From positions 49,533,569 through 49,597,568 of the forward strand of contig CM042085.1 of assembly GCA_023512835.1 (NCBI GenBank): a DNA stretch of 64,000 nt, in the 5' to 3' direction. The notes under the pieces are model-generated. The model had not been told where the DNA came from. It did no database searches and worked only from the letters and a program-made list of their open reading frames with translations. Shown here piece by piece: positions 21,562 through 32,037 of the stretch. Every line of letters begins with the position of its first letter. Positions within the stretch are counted from its first letter, which is position 1. The DNA comes from Taxillus chinensis. Taxonomy: Eukaryota; Streptophyta; Magnoliopsida; Santalales; Loranthaceae. The position numbers and the translations under genes are program-made.

Positions 21562-22760
21562 ATGCCGCCGGAAGTGACACATGCGTCGGGCGATGGGCGA
21601 TAGTCATCTGCCCATGAGGTCGAGTCCCGGGGCCCCGTAGTTGGAGGGCATGCGTTATTCTTGTACGGCTACGAGAAAACATCCGATTTGGAAGTACAAG
21701 AAGCTACGGGAGGGACTCCGGCGGGACGTTCGGGAGGAGGTGCGCGCGTGAGATGGCGGCCACGGCGAGGTGGTGCCACCACCACCACCACCCAATGGAG
21801 AGGCGCCTCGCGAGCATGAGAGTTCGGCGGGTGGTGTACCAACTCGTGCGAGAGGATGACGTGGTGACACGGTTCCGAAAGGAACAACCTCCGCGATTTA
21901 AGGGGGAAGGTGAACCCGTGGTAGGCGAACAGTGGTTGAGGCGAGATAGAGCATGTGTTCTCCTTTCTCCTACACCGGGAAGAGGATAAGGTGCGGCCCG
22001 GCAATTCGGGCAGTTGGAGGGGGATGCTTTGGAGTGGTAGGACGAGTGTCGCGGGGAGCCGTGCGGTGCAACTCATGCTTTGGGAGGAGTTCTTTGCAAC
22101 TCTTCCATGAGGAGTTCTTCCGGAATCGGTGAGATGGCGAGAAGAGGGAAGAATTCGGCAGCTTGAAGCGGGGATCCAGGACGGTCACCAGTATGAGCGG
22201 GAGTTCCGGAGCTTGAGTAGGTTTGCTCCCTGAGGCTGGCAAGGGAGGAGGACACGAAGGCCCACAAGTTCACCTTGGGTCTCAAGGCTAGCCCCTAGGC
22301 GAGAGGGTGGCAATCCTACGCTTGAGGACCTATCTTTGAGAGGTGTAGAGACGGCCCGTGTAGCCGAGAGGAGCTGGATGATGGGAGCGGACCCATCGGG
22401 TCGCCCGTTGCGGGGTGGGTTGGAGCGTGATTCGGGTCCAAGCGGCCCAAGCGGGAAAGGGATAAGCGGTTCCTTTTCGCGGCAGGGGACAACCATCGGT
22501 GCCCCCCGGGAGGTCTAGCTTTGGCGGTAGCGAGACGGGAAGGTCCAGCAGGAGGACTCCCCGGCGGTTGTCATTCTTTGTGGGGAGCAAGGCCACTTCA
22601 AGAGGGAGTGTCCCAAGAAGAACCGGCGATGCAATAGGCCGTGGACGAGAAGGCCATTTGAGCCGGGTTTGCCGGAGTAGCAACAAGGGAGTTGGAGGCA
22701 TGGCATCCAGCATGAGGAGTGACGCCGGTTTCCGTACACCAACAGAGAGACCAGCTCGTC
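21562..22760 (+). pseudogene. gag: T2 gag, broken
   Basis: The ATG at 21562 (MPP) corresponds to gag starts at 25158 and 45164. Traces in changing frames include the basic, His-coding stretch near 21775, RFRKEQPPRFKGEGEPVV (about 21870-21920), the capsid region (about 22080-22330) and the zinc-knuckle region (about 22570-22680). The frame changes many times. Comparison with 45164-46312 shows most changes next to CAG/CTG positions, so the true state of this gene cannot be judged from this sequence. Confidence 0.75.
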
Positions 22761-22879
22761 GGTGGCCAAGCTAGTCAGGCAGGATCGAGTCGGACCCGAC
22801 CCCAGGGGAGGCCGGAGCGGCAAGAGACCGCGGGGCGGAGGCAACCTTAGTGGGAAGCGTCCGGTGAGTGAGCCGACCG

Positions 22880-23470
22880 GTGGCACGGGACAAGGAAGGG
22901 TGTTTGCACTATAGGCGACGTACCGGGAGGAGGGTGAGCTACCACCCCACCCGTCGAGGGTGGAGCAAGGATCGTCGGTGGTTAGAGGTACCCTTTTGAT
23001 CTCCCGTACATTAGCTTCACGTTCTTTTCGATACGGGTGCATCATGTTCGTTTGTTCTTTGAGCTTATAATAGACGGCTTGGGGTTAGCTTGTGTGGAGG
23101 CCGCGAGGCCCTAGTTGTGGAGTCTCCGGTGGGAGGCATGATTGAGGTACGGCGTGTGTGTCGTAGCGTGTGTTAATCATAGGCGAGGTGGAGCTGAGTT
23201 TTGACTTGCATGTGATGCCTTTGCATACTTTTGACCCGATCTTGGGTATGGATTGGCTTATGGCTTTCCAAGCCAAGATAGGCTGTTACCGGCGGCGTGT
23301 ATCCTTCGTGACACCTGCGGGGATCTCTTGCACCCTGCGGGGAGTGGGGCTTGTGGCGAGTCGGGCCGGGCCGAGTTGGACCGGTGGGGTGCCATTACCC
23401 ACAGGTTGGCAGCCACGACCTTCCCTGAGGTGGGTAAGGTGGAGAAGAGGGTGTGGCCGCTGTCGTAGAC
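22880..23470 (+). pseudogene. pol: T2 aspartic protease, broken
   Basis: The active-site motif DTGAS is encoded at 23030-23044 and preceded by VRGTLLIS-like sequence. The second half, at 23170-23340, encodes GEVELSFDLHVMPLHTFDPILGMDWLMAFQAKIGCYRRRVSFVTPAG. Shortly after DTGAS the frame runs into TGA, where the copy at 46622 encodes Ser-Phe-Ile-Ala-Lys. The linker to RT continues to about 23470. Confidence 0.8.
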
Positions 23471-23489
23471 CAATTTCGGGATGTCTTCC

Positions 23490-24750
23490 CGACCGGTTGA
23501 GGAGTTTACCTCCGCAGAGGAGTGTGGAGTTTACCATTGAGTTGGTGCCGGGAACGGGTCCGATTTCCCAAGTAGCATATCGTATGGGGCCAGCCGAGCT
23601 AAGGGAGCTGCAAAGGCAAATCGAGGAGTTGGTGGGCTAAGGGTATATCAGGACCGAGTACCTCACCTTGGGGTGCTCCGGTGCTCTTTGCTAAGAAGGC
23701 TGATGGAACGCTTCGTCTCTGCATCGACTACAGGAAGCTGAATTCGGATTTGTGAAGAACAAGTACCCATTGCCTCGGATAGATGACCTGTTTGACCGAG
23801 TTGAGTGGGGCCCGGTGGTTTTCCAAAATAAATTTATGGTCGGGGTATCATCGGTTGAGGGTTAGGGAGGGAGACATCCCTAAAACGGCCTTTCGGTGCG
23901 GGTATGGGCACTACGAGTGGATAGTGATGCCTTTTGGGCTCACTAATGCGCCGGCAAGTATTTATGCATTTGATGAACAAAGTCTTTGCCCCATACTTAG
24001 ACTCGTTCGTGGTGGTGTTTATCGACGATATCTTGGTGTATTCCAAGACCGAGAAGGAGCATGTGGAGCACTTGGCAATGGTGTTGCAAACCTTGAGGGA
24101 CCAGCAATTGTTTGCTAAGTTTAGCAAGTGTGAGTTTTGGGCTGCAGGAGGTTCACTTTCTTGGCCATGTGGTGTCGAGTGAGGGAGTTAGGGTGGACCC
24201 GGCCAAGATTGAGGCCGTGGCATCGTGGGCGAGGCCAACCAACGTTTTTGAGATCCGTAGTTTTCTTGGCATCGTTGTTTTGTCGAGGGTTCTCCCGTTT
24301 GGCGGCTCCTATGCCGGCGTTGACTAGGAAAGGAGTGAAATTTGAGTGGACAGACAAGTGCCGGCGGGCGTTTGAGACTCTCAAAACCCGTTTGACCACT
24401 GCTGTGTTGAGGTTGCCTAGGGAGGATATTCCGTATGAGGTATCTTGTGATGCGTCCGGGGTTGGTTTGGGGTGTGTGCTTATGCGGGAGCACGGTGTGG
24501 TAGCTTATGGGTCAAGGCGTTGAAGCCTCATGAGCGGAATTATCCTACTCATGACCTTGAGTTAGCGGCTGTCATCTTCGCCCTGAAGAGTTGGCAGCAC
24601 TACCTCTTGGGGGAGAAGTTTGTGGTGTTCTCGGATACAAGAGCCTTCGATACATCTTTACCTAGAAGGACTTGAATTTGAGGCGGAGGAGATGGGTGGA
24701 GTATTTGCGGACCTTTGATTTTACTCTTGCCTATACCCCGGGCAAGGGTA
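23490..24750 (+). pseudogene. pol: T2 reverse transcriptase and partial RNase H
   Basis: The RT N-terminus encodes [25 protein letters not shown] (23510-23600). The palm has [24 protein letters not shown] and [12 protein letters not shown] (about 24015-24045). The thumb is at 24120-24300, and RNase H has [17 protein letters not shown] (about 24440-24490), [33 protein letters not shown]. It ends in TPGKG at 24747, where the sequence jumps to primer-site sequence. There are several 1-nt shifts and a TAA near 23638. Confidence 0.83.
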
Positions 24751-24753
24751 ATA

Positions 24754-24764
24754 TGGTATCGAGC
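24754..24764 (+). promoter_or_regulatory. Primer-binding site remnant (T3)
   Basis: TGGTATCGAGC, that is the initiator-Met site TGGTATCAGAGC with CAG reduced to CG. The downstream sequence (ATGGTCTAGTTGGCC) equals that after the intact site at 44767. Confidence 0.75.
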
Positions 24765-25157
24765 ATGGTCTAGTTGGCCTAGGGTAGTGGGCGGACCTGG
24801 TTATCCTAAGTCCTTTGGAGGAGCCTGGAGGGACATGCCCGATCAACATGGTCCTCTTTGAGCCTCCAAGGTGTACTTAGGGTAGTCAGTCTTGTGGTAG
24901 GATTTGCATGCATTGGCATTAGGGCACTAGTTGCATTTCTTTGTGAATGTGTCTTTGAATCGTGGATAAGATCATATGATTAAGTGAAATGTGCAACTAC
25001 GATTTGTTTGGCAATGTGTCTTGGGCGTGCAATGTGATTGATACGATGTATGTGTGCAATGTCATGTGATAGTGGAATTGATCGGTGGGGTAGAGGTAGT
25101 GACGCGATAGGTTATAAAATTGTTTGGACGTTGTGCATCTTACTTCGTGTAGTAAGA

Positions 25158-26330
25158 ATGCCGCCGAGGAGAGTGACACATGCGTCCGGGCGTGGCGATG
25201 AGTCATCCGCCCACGAGGGTCCAGGTGCGGGGCCTGTCCGTTGGAGGGCATGCGTTGTTGCTGGCACGGCTACGAGAAGGCATCCGGTTGGAGGTACAAG
25301 AGCTACGGGAGGGACTCCGGCGGGGACGTTCGGGAGGAGGTGCGCCGTGAGATGGCAGCACAACGGGTGGTGCCACCACCACCACCACCAGGAGGAGGCC
25401 GCCTCGCGAGCATGAGAGTTCGTTGGGTGGTGTACCAACTCGTGCAAGAGGATGACGTGGTGACACGGTTCCGAAAGGAACAACCTCCGCGATTCAAGGC
25501 GGAAGGTGAACCCGTGGTAGGCGGAACGGTGGTTGAGGCGAGATAGAGCATGTGTTCTCCTTTCTCCTACCCCCGGAAGAGGATAAGGTGCGGCGGCAAT
25601 TCGGTCGGCGGAGGGGATGCTTTGGAGTGGTGGACGAGTGTCGCGGGGAGTCGTGCGGTGCAACTCATGCTTTGGGAGGAGTTCTTGCAACTCTTCCATG
25701 AGGAGTTCTTCTCGGAATCGGTGAGATGGCAGAAGAGGGAAGAATTCGGCAGCTTAAAGCAGGGATCCGGGATGGTACCCTGAGTATGAGCGGGAGTTCG
25801 GAGCTTGAGTAGGTTTGCTCCCGAGACGCGTGGCACGGGAGGACCTGAAGGCCCACAAGTTCACCTTGGGTCTCGGGCCAGCCCTTAGGCGAGAGGGTGG
25901 CAATTCTACGCTTGAGGACCTATCTTGAGGCGTAGAGACGGCCCGTGTAGCCGAGAGGGCTGGATGATGGGGGCAGACCCATCGGGGTCGCCCGTTGCGG
26001 GGTGGGTTGGAGCGTGATTCCGGGTCCAAGCGGCCCAAGAGCGAGGAAAGGGATAGCAGTTCCTTTCGCGGCCGGGGACAACCATCGGTGCCCCCGGGGA
26101 GGTCTAGCTTTGGCGGTAGCAGACAGGAAGGTCCAGCGGGGAGGACTCCCCGGCGGTTGTCATTCTTTGTGGGGAGCAAGGCCACTTCAAGAGGGAGTGT
26201 CCCAAAAGAAGCTGGCGATGCAATAGGCGTGGACGAGAAGGCCATTTGAGCCGGGTTTGCCGGAGTAGCAACAAGGGAGTTGGAGGCATGGCATCCGGCA
26301 TGAGGAGTGACGCCGGTTTCCATACACCAG
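25158..26330 (+). pseudogene. gag: T3 gag, broken
   Basis: Starts at the ATG 25158 (MPPRRVTHASG). Recognisable blocks are REEVRREMAAQRVVPPPPPPGG (about 25340-25400), VTRFRKEQPPRFKAEGEPVV (about 25455-25520), the capsid part LEWWTS (about 25625-25645) and the DRKVQRGG and zinc-knuckle region (about 26120-26260). The frame is interrupted repeatedly. The copy at 45164-46312 shows what the blocks correspond to. Many of the differences are CAG or CTG read as CGG or CG. Confidence 0.78.
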
Positions 26331-26539
26331 CGAGAGAGACCAGCTCGTCGGTGGCAGGCTAGTCGAGGCGAGGATCGAGTCGGACCCGGCCCCCGAGGGG
26401 AGGCCGGGTGGCGGCAGACCGAGGGCCGGAGGCAACCTTAGTGGGAAGCGTCCGGTGAGTGAGCCGACCAGTGGCACGGGACAAGGAAGGGTGTTTGCGG
26501 CTGGAGGCGACGTACCAGGAGGAGGCCGAGCTACCACCC

Positions 26540-27056
26540 CCACCAGCCGAGGGTGGAGCAGGATCGTCGGTGGTTAGAGGTACCCTTTTGATCTCCCGTA
26601 CATTAGCTTCTGTTCTTTTCGATACGGGTGCATCATGTTCGTTTGTTCTTTGAGCTTATAATAGACGGCTTGGGGTTAGCTTGTGTGGAGGCCGCGAGGC
26701 CCCTAGTTGTGGAGTCTCCGGTGGGAGGCATGATTGAGGTACGGCGTGTGTGTCGAATCGTGTGTTAACCATAGGCGAGGTGGAGGCCGAGTTTTGACTT
26801 GCATGTGATGCCTTTGCATACTTTTGACCTGATCTTGGGTATGGATTGGCTTATGGCTTTCCAAGCCAAGATAGTGATACCGGCGGCGTGTATCCTTCGT
26901 GACACCTGCGGGGGATCTCTTGCACCCTGCGGGGAGTGGGGCCGTGAGGCGAGTCGGGCCGGGCCGAGTTGGACCGGTGGGGTGCCATTACCCATGGGTT
27001 GGCAGCCCGACCTTGCTCGAGGTGGGTAAGGTGGAGAAGAGGGTGTGGCCCGTGTC
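26540..27056 (+). pseudogene. pol: T3 aspartic protease, broken
   Basis: DTGAS is encoded at 26621-26635 after SSVVRGTLLISRTLASVLF. The second half has LHVMPLHTFDLILGMDWLMAFQAKI (26799-26875). After DTGAS the frame meets TGA, as in T2, and the flap region carries further shifts. The linker ends just before the RT start at about 27069. Confidence 0.8.
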
Positions 27057-27068
27057 GTAGACCAATTT

Positions 27069-28400
27069 CGGGATGTCTTCCCTGACCGGTTGAGGAGTTT
27101 ACCTCCGCAGAGGAGTGTGGAGTTTACCATTTGGTTGGTGCCGGGAACGGGTCCGATTTCCCAAGTAGCATATCGTATGGGGCCAGCCGAGCTGAGGGAG
27201 CTGCAAAGGCAAATCGAGGAGTTGGTGGGCCAAGGGTATATCAGACCGAGTACCTCACCTTGGGGTGCTCCGGTGCTCTTTGCTAAGAAGGCTGATGGCA
27301 CGCTTCGTCTCTGCATCGACTACAGGAAGGCGGGTCGGATTTGTGAAGAACAAGTACCCGTTGCCTCGGATAGATGACTGTTTGACCGGTTGAGTGGGGC
27401 CCGGTGGTTTTCCAAAATAGATTTACGGTCGGGGTATCATCAGTTGAGGGTTAGGGAGGGAGACATCCCTAAAACGGCCTTTCGGTGCAGGTATGGGCAC
27501 TACGAGTGGATAGTGATGCCTTTTGGGCTCACTAATGCGCCGGCAGTATTTATGCATTTGATGAACCAAGTCTTTGCCCCATACTTAGACTCGTTCGTGG
27601 TGGTGTTTATCGACGATATCTTGGTGTATTCCAAGACCGAGAAGGAGCATGTGGAGCACTTGGCAACGGTGTTGCAAACCTTGAGGGACAGCAGTTGTTT
27701 GCTAAGTTTAGCAAGTGTGAGTTTTGGCTGCAGGAGGTTCACTTTCTTGGCCATGTGGTGTCACCGAGGGAGTTAGGGTGGACCCGGCCAAGATTGAGGC
27801 CGTGGCATCGTGGGCGAGGCCAACCAACGGTTTTGAGATCCGTAGTTTTCTTGGCTTAGCGGGGTACTATCGTCGCTTTGTCGAGGGGTTCTCCCGTTTG
27901 GCGGCTCCTATGACGGCGTTGACTAGGAAAGGAGTGAAATTTGAGTGGACGGACAAGTGCCGGCCAGGCGTTTGAGACTCTCAAAACCCGTTTGACCACT
28001 ACACTGTGTTGAGGTTGCCTAGGGAGGATATTCCGTATGAGGTATACCGTGATGCGTCCGGGGTTGGTTTGGGGTGTGTGCTTATGCAGGAGCACGGTGT
28101 GGTAGCTTATGGGTCAAGGCAGTTGAAGCCTCATGAGCAGAATTATCCTACTCATGACCTTGAGTTAGCAGGCGTCATCTTCGCCCTGAAGAGTTGGCAG
28201 CACTACCTCTTGGGGGAGAAGTTTGTGGTGTTCTCGGATCACAAGAGCCTTCGATACATCTTTACCCTGAAGGACTTGAATTTGAGGCGAGAGGAGATGG
28301 GTGGAGTATTTGCGGACCTTTGATTTTACTCTTGCCTATACCCCGGGCAAGGGTAATATTGTGGGTGACGCGTTGAGCGAAAAAGGGAAAGCTGAGGTGG
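27069..28400 (+). pseudogene. pol: T3 reverse transcriptase and RNase H
   Basis: The RT has [56 protein letters not shown] (27110-27330) and a long clean stretch at 27390-27720 containing [36 protein letters not shown] and the catalytic FIDD (27606-27617). RNase H follows at 28006-28330 with [36 protein letters not shown] and [14 protein letters not shown]. Frameshifts fall at about 27330, 27690 and 27965. Confidence 0.85.
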
Positions 28401-28429
28401 CCGTGAGAGAGTGGAAAGCGATGGAGCGG

Positions 28430-29941
28430 TTGGCGATGTTGTAGCCGCATCCTATGGTTCGTGATGGTGGGACATCCCGAGTCCTTTGGTGGTTGTGCCG
28501 AGTTGTACCAGCGCGTCCGGGAGGAGCAGGTGGGTGACATCGAGTGTGAGGTTCTCCGTGCTCGTATTGAGGCTGGTGAGCTATCGAGGATTGGACGAGA
28601 GGGTCCCGAGCATGAATTGTCATTTCGGGGAGGTTGGTAGTGGCTTCTTCCCTCAGGGATGAGGTGATGAGGGAGTTTCACCGGTCCAGAGTTCTTTGTG
28701 CATCCGGGGGGTACGAAGATGTACCATGCGCTTCGGGGACATTTTTGGTGGCCTGGGATGAAACGCGATGTGGCTGCCTTTGTTTCGCGGTGCCTCACCT
28801 GTCGGCCAGGTGAAGGTCGAGCATCAGCGGCCGGCGGGCATGTTACGACCATTGCCCATAGCGGAGTGGAAGTGGGACCACATAGCGATGGATTTTGTGC
28901 TGGTCTTCCACCCACCACGGGGAGGAAAGATATGATTTGGGTGATTGTGGATCGACTCATGAAGTCGGCCCATTTCCTGGCTGTTCGCGAGCGGGACTCC
29001 ATTGGGACCGTGAGTCAGTTTGTACATGAACGAGATTGTGAGACCGCATGGAGTACCATCATCGGTTGTCTCGACCGGGATTCGAGGTTAACTTCCCGTT
29101 TTTGGGCAGGTTTGCAGGAAGCTATGGGGACCAAGCTTCACTTGAGTACAGCCTTTCACCCCGAGACCGACGGTCGGACGGAGAGGACGAATCGGACTTT
29201 GGAGGACATGTTACGGGCTCTGTGTGTTAGATTTTGGGGGTTCGTGGGCAACTCACCTTCCTTTGGTGGAGTTTGCCTACAATAACGATTATCGAGCATC
29301 CATTGGGATGGCTCCTTTTGAGGCGTTGTATGGGCGACCGTGTCGCTCACCTTTGTGTTGGACCGAGGTGGGGGAGACGACTCTCTTGGGACCGCGATTG
29401 GTTCAAGAGGCTACCGAGAAGGTTAAGTTGATTCGACGGCGGTTGTTATCGGCTCGAGTTGGCGAGAAATCTTATGCGGATCAGCGGCGGCGACCTTTAG
29501 AGTTTTTTGTTGGTGATCATGTGTTTCTTCGTGTTTCCCCACGTCCTGGCCATCGACGGTTTGGGCGAGGTTCCAAGCTATCTCCGCGGTTTATTGGTCC
29601 TTTTGAGATTCCGGATCGTGTAGGGCCTGTGGCCTACCGGTTAGCGTTACCACCGCTGGCGAGTCGAGTGCACAACGTGTTTCACGTGTCCCGGTTGAGG
29701 AAGTATCACCATGACCCCACTCATGTCATCGATTGGGGGACATTGGACATTGAGGATGACATGTCCGTTGTTGAGGCCCCTATCCGTATCCTAGATCGGC
29801 GCGAGAAGCTTTTGCGTGGTCGTGCTTATTCCTTTGGTTCGCGTGCCGTGGCAGCACCGTGGCATTGAGGAGGAGACATGGGAACGTGAGTCCGTGATGC
29901 GTGAGCGGCACCCAGACTTGTTCGCGGACGAACAATCTTAA
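28430..29941 (+). pseudogene. pol: T3 integrase with chromodomain-like tail
   Basis: The zinc domain has HPGGTKMYHALRGHFWWPGMKRDVAAFVSRCLTC (28698-28800). The core has MDFV, PPTTGRKDMIWVIVDRLMKSAHFLAVRERDSIGT (about 28890-29010) and LHLSTAFHPETDGRTERTNRTLEDMLRA (about 29135-29220). The C-terminal part at 29224-29868 is open over 214 codons with GDHVFLRVSPRPGHRRFGRGSKLSPRFIGPFEI, FHVSRLRKYH and VVEAPIRILDRREKLLRG. The stop is TAA at 29939-29941. Shifts remain near 28500, 28880, 29090 and 29850. Confidence 0.86.
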
Positions 29942-30269
29942 GCGTGGGAGGTGGGGTGTTGGCCAAGGGATAGTGATGTGTTTTGTATTAGTTGTGTACG
30001 ATTTGGTGTATTTGTATTGTCTTCTAAAGGCATGTGTTCTTATTTGTGATGTGTTTTGAGATGTATATTCGTGACATGCGGACATGTGTTATATGCATTA
30101 TTGTGGTTATGGATTATGGTGGTACTTTGTTATGTCTTTGTTATGTCTTTGTGTGGGATATATGACTCATTTGGGTGTTGTGGCTTGCCGGGTGGCAAAT
30201 GGGTAGCTTGTGGTTGTTTTCCTCGTATGTCATTTCTTTTCGAGGACGAAAAGTCGAAGGGGGAGAGGA
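29942..30269 (+). other. T3 3' untranslated segment and polypurine tract
   Basis: Non-coding. The polypurine tract AAGGGGGAGAGGA is at 30257-30269, against the LTR start. The words CGAGGACGAA and AAGGGGGAG near it echo the end of the integrase gene. Confidence 0.75.
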
Positions 30270-30698
30270 TGTAAGGACCCATACCTTGAGTTAGTCACGT
30301 TTTGCCTTCGAGTAGAGTTTTTCTAGATTTTGACCTAGTAAATGGACTCCAATGAATTCACGTGCAAAAGGAAAGATGCTTAGAATGATGTCCTCTATCT
30401 ACCACGAAGTTTCGGGCCAAACCGACTTGTATGTGAGGTGCACGTGATATGGGTCCAATTCACGTGCAAGTGTGGTTGTCTTCAACATGATGCAAGGAGG
30501 CTAGGGGTGAAGTTTGAGAGCATTTGGAGTGCATTTGGAGTTGCACGTGAATTGGAGAATTCACGTGCAAATTGGCGTGCGACCATATTTTTGCATGGTT
30601 CCCTTGGTTTTGACATTCTAATGATCTTTCTCCAAAGGACCATGTTGAAATTCGAGTATTTTGGCCTATATGGGTGCGGAAAGGTGCTAACTTGTGTG

Positions 30699-30776
30699 CT
30701 CAAAACTACGTCGTTTTGATCCTAGGATTCACTTAATCAAAACTACGTCGTTTTGATGTTGTGTTGTCTATATAAG
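30699..30776 (+). promoter_or_regulatory. LTR promoter: twin ACGT palindromes and TATA box (T3 3' LTR)
   Basis: Palindromes at 30699-30720 (first base changed) and 30736-30757, with TATATAA at 30769-30775. Same spacing as in the other Tekay-like LTRs. Confidence 0.7.
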
Positions 30777-31321
30777 GAGGAGAAGCCCCTCTGTTTTAGG
30801 GTTAGGGTTTGTTGCTCCACCACTGGCCGTCGGAGAGAGAGAGAGAGAGGGAAGGAGAGCTCCTGGTTCTTTGCCAGGCGTCTTGCGTGGGTGGTCGGTG
30901 CTTCGTGGGTGGACGGCGTTCGACGTGGGATCGGGACAGATCTTTGTGTTGTTGCGTTTTACTTGAGGTAGGGTTCTGTTCTTCCTAAATCCTCCTCTGC
31001 CCTAGGGTTTAGGGCAGATTATAGAGTTATACCTGTTTATATATATATGTAATCCATATAGGTGTGATCTCCTATATGGATGTTGGCCTTCAATGGCGGT
31101 TTTTGATGTATTTTGGTGTTGGATGGTGAGTGCATATCAAGTGTTTGATAATATGCCTGTGTGGCTAGGTTTGTGGGTTTGTGAATGTATGTATGTCAAG
31201 TGTTTGGTATTATGCCTGTAAAAGTGTGTATGCTATGTGTTTGATAATATGCCTGGGTGACCTTGTATCTTGTGTTTGTGGAACCTGGTGGGCCGTGGAA
31301 GCCCGGGATTGTCTGTGCTTT

Positions 31322-31590
31322 GTGTGGCTAAGCCCGAGAGGCTGTGGATATGTTAGCCCGTGTGGCTAAGCCCGAGAGGCCGTGGATATGTTAGCTTTGT
31401 GTGGCTAAGCCCGAGAGGCCGTGGATATGTTAGCCCGTGTGGCTAAGCGAGTGGTCGTGGCTATGTTAGCTGTGTGGCTAAGCTTAGAGAGGTGTGGATA
31501 TGTTAGCCCGTGTGGCTAAGCTCGAGTGTTGTGGCTATGTTAGCTTGTGTGCCTAAGCTGTGAGGCCGTGGATAGGTGTGTGCCTTGTGA
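31322..31590 (+). repeat. 38-bp minisatellite in the T3 LTR
   Basis: About seven imperfect units beginning TGTGGCTAAGC at 31323, 31361, 31400, 31438, 31473, 31511 and 31548 (spacing 35-39 bp). It lies downstream of the promoter, in the transcribed part of the LTR. Confidence 0.85.
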
Positions 31591-32037
31591 ATGTGGAATA
31601 CAACCTGTTTACATTTTATTGTCACTACACCGCACTGTACACACCCATGTAGATGCGAGGAGCATGGGATGGGTTGGGGAGACATGATCCCTCGTGTCGT
31701 GGTTGCTCACCCCTCCCTCTATGTTGTGTTTTCTTTCAGGAACATACAGGCGTTAGGAGGGACCCCAAGGTGGAAGACCTTATTTACCTTACTGTTTACC
31801 ATTTGTTATTGTTATGAGAATTGATGTAACCCCAGTGGGGATGGATTGAAAAGAGGATTGTTGTAATAAAGACTATTTTGGATTGTGGATTGCTTTATTG
31901 AACCCTACTGTTTTGAATGTGATGTGGATGTTTAAAATGTTATGTTTAGGGTTTGCACCCTAACCCCTTTGCCCTCCGTGTGGGTACAAGGGGAGTCACG
32001 TACCGGTTTCCTCGGGTTGGAAATCCAGGGCGTGACA

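Larger units (their letters stand above)
21153..24750 (+). mobile_element. Tekay-like internal region lacking integrase (T2)
   Basis: Runs from a primer site through gag, protease, RT and most of RNase H. It then switches at about 24750 to the beginning of a second copy. No integrase, polypurine tract or 3' LTR is present at the switch. It is nearly the same sequence as 24751-28360. Confidence 0.82.
24751..32037 (+). mobile_element. Tekay-like element without 5' LTR (T3)
   Basis: Internal region from a primer-site remnant (24754) through gag, protease, RT, RNase H, integrase and polypurine tract to a complete 3' LTR (30270-32037). Its 5' LTR is missing: the first base follows RNase H of T2. 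No target duplication can be tested, because the left end is not an LTR. The base run after the LTR is TAGAC, and Athila-like integrase follows. Confidence 0.85.
30270..32037 (+). repeat. 3' LTR of T3 (B1 type, mosaic)
   Basis: 1768 bp, TGTAAGGACCCATACC to GGCGTGACA. The U3 half matches the B2 LTR of 7068-9029. From the TATA box on (GTCTATATAAGGAGGAGAAG) it matches the A-type LTR at 43550. It holds two ACGT palindromes, a TATA box, a GA tract (about 30835-30850) and a 38-bp minisatellite. It is therefore a recombinant between LTR subfamilies. Confidence 0.88.

Noticed and set aside
14000..31000. RIP-like or deaminase hypermutation as the cause of the divergent copies
   Set aside because: Changes are A-to-G at CAG plus 1-nt insertions and deletions at CAG/CTG, not C-to-T. 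A deaminase does not make indels at a fixed triplet.
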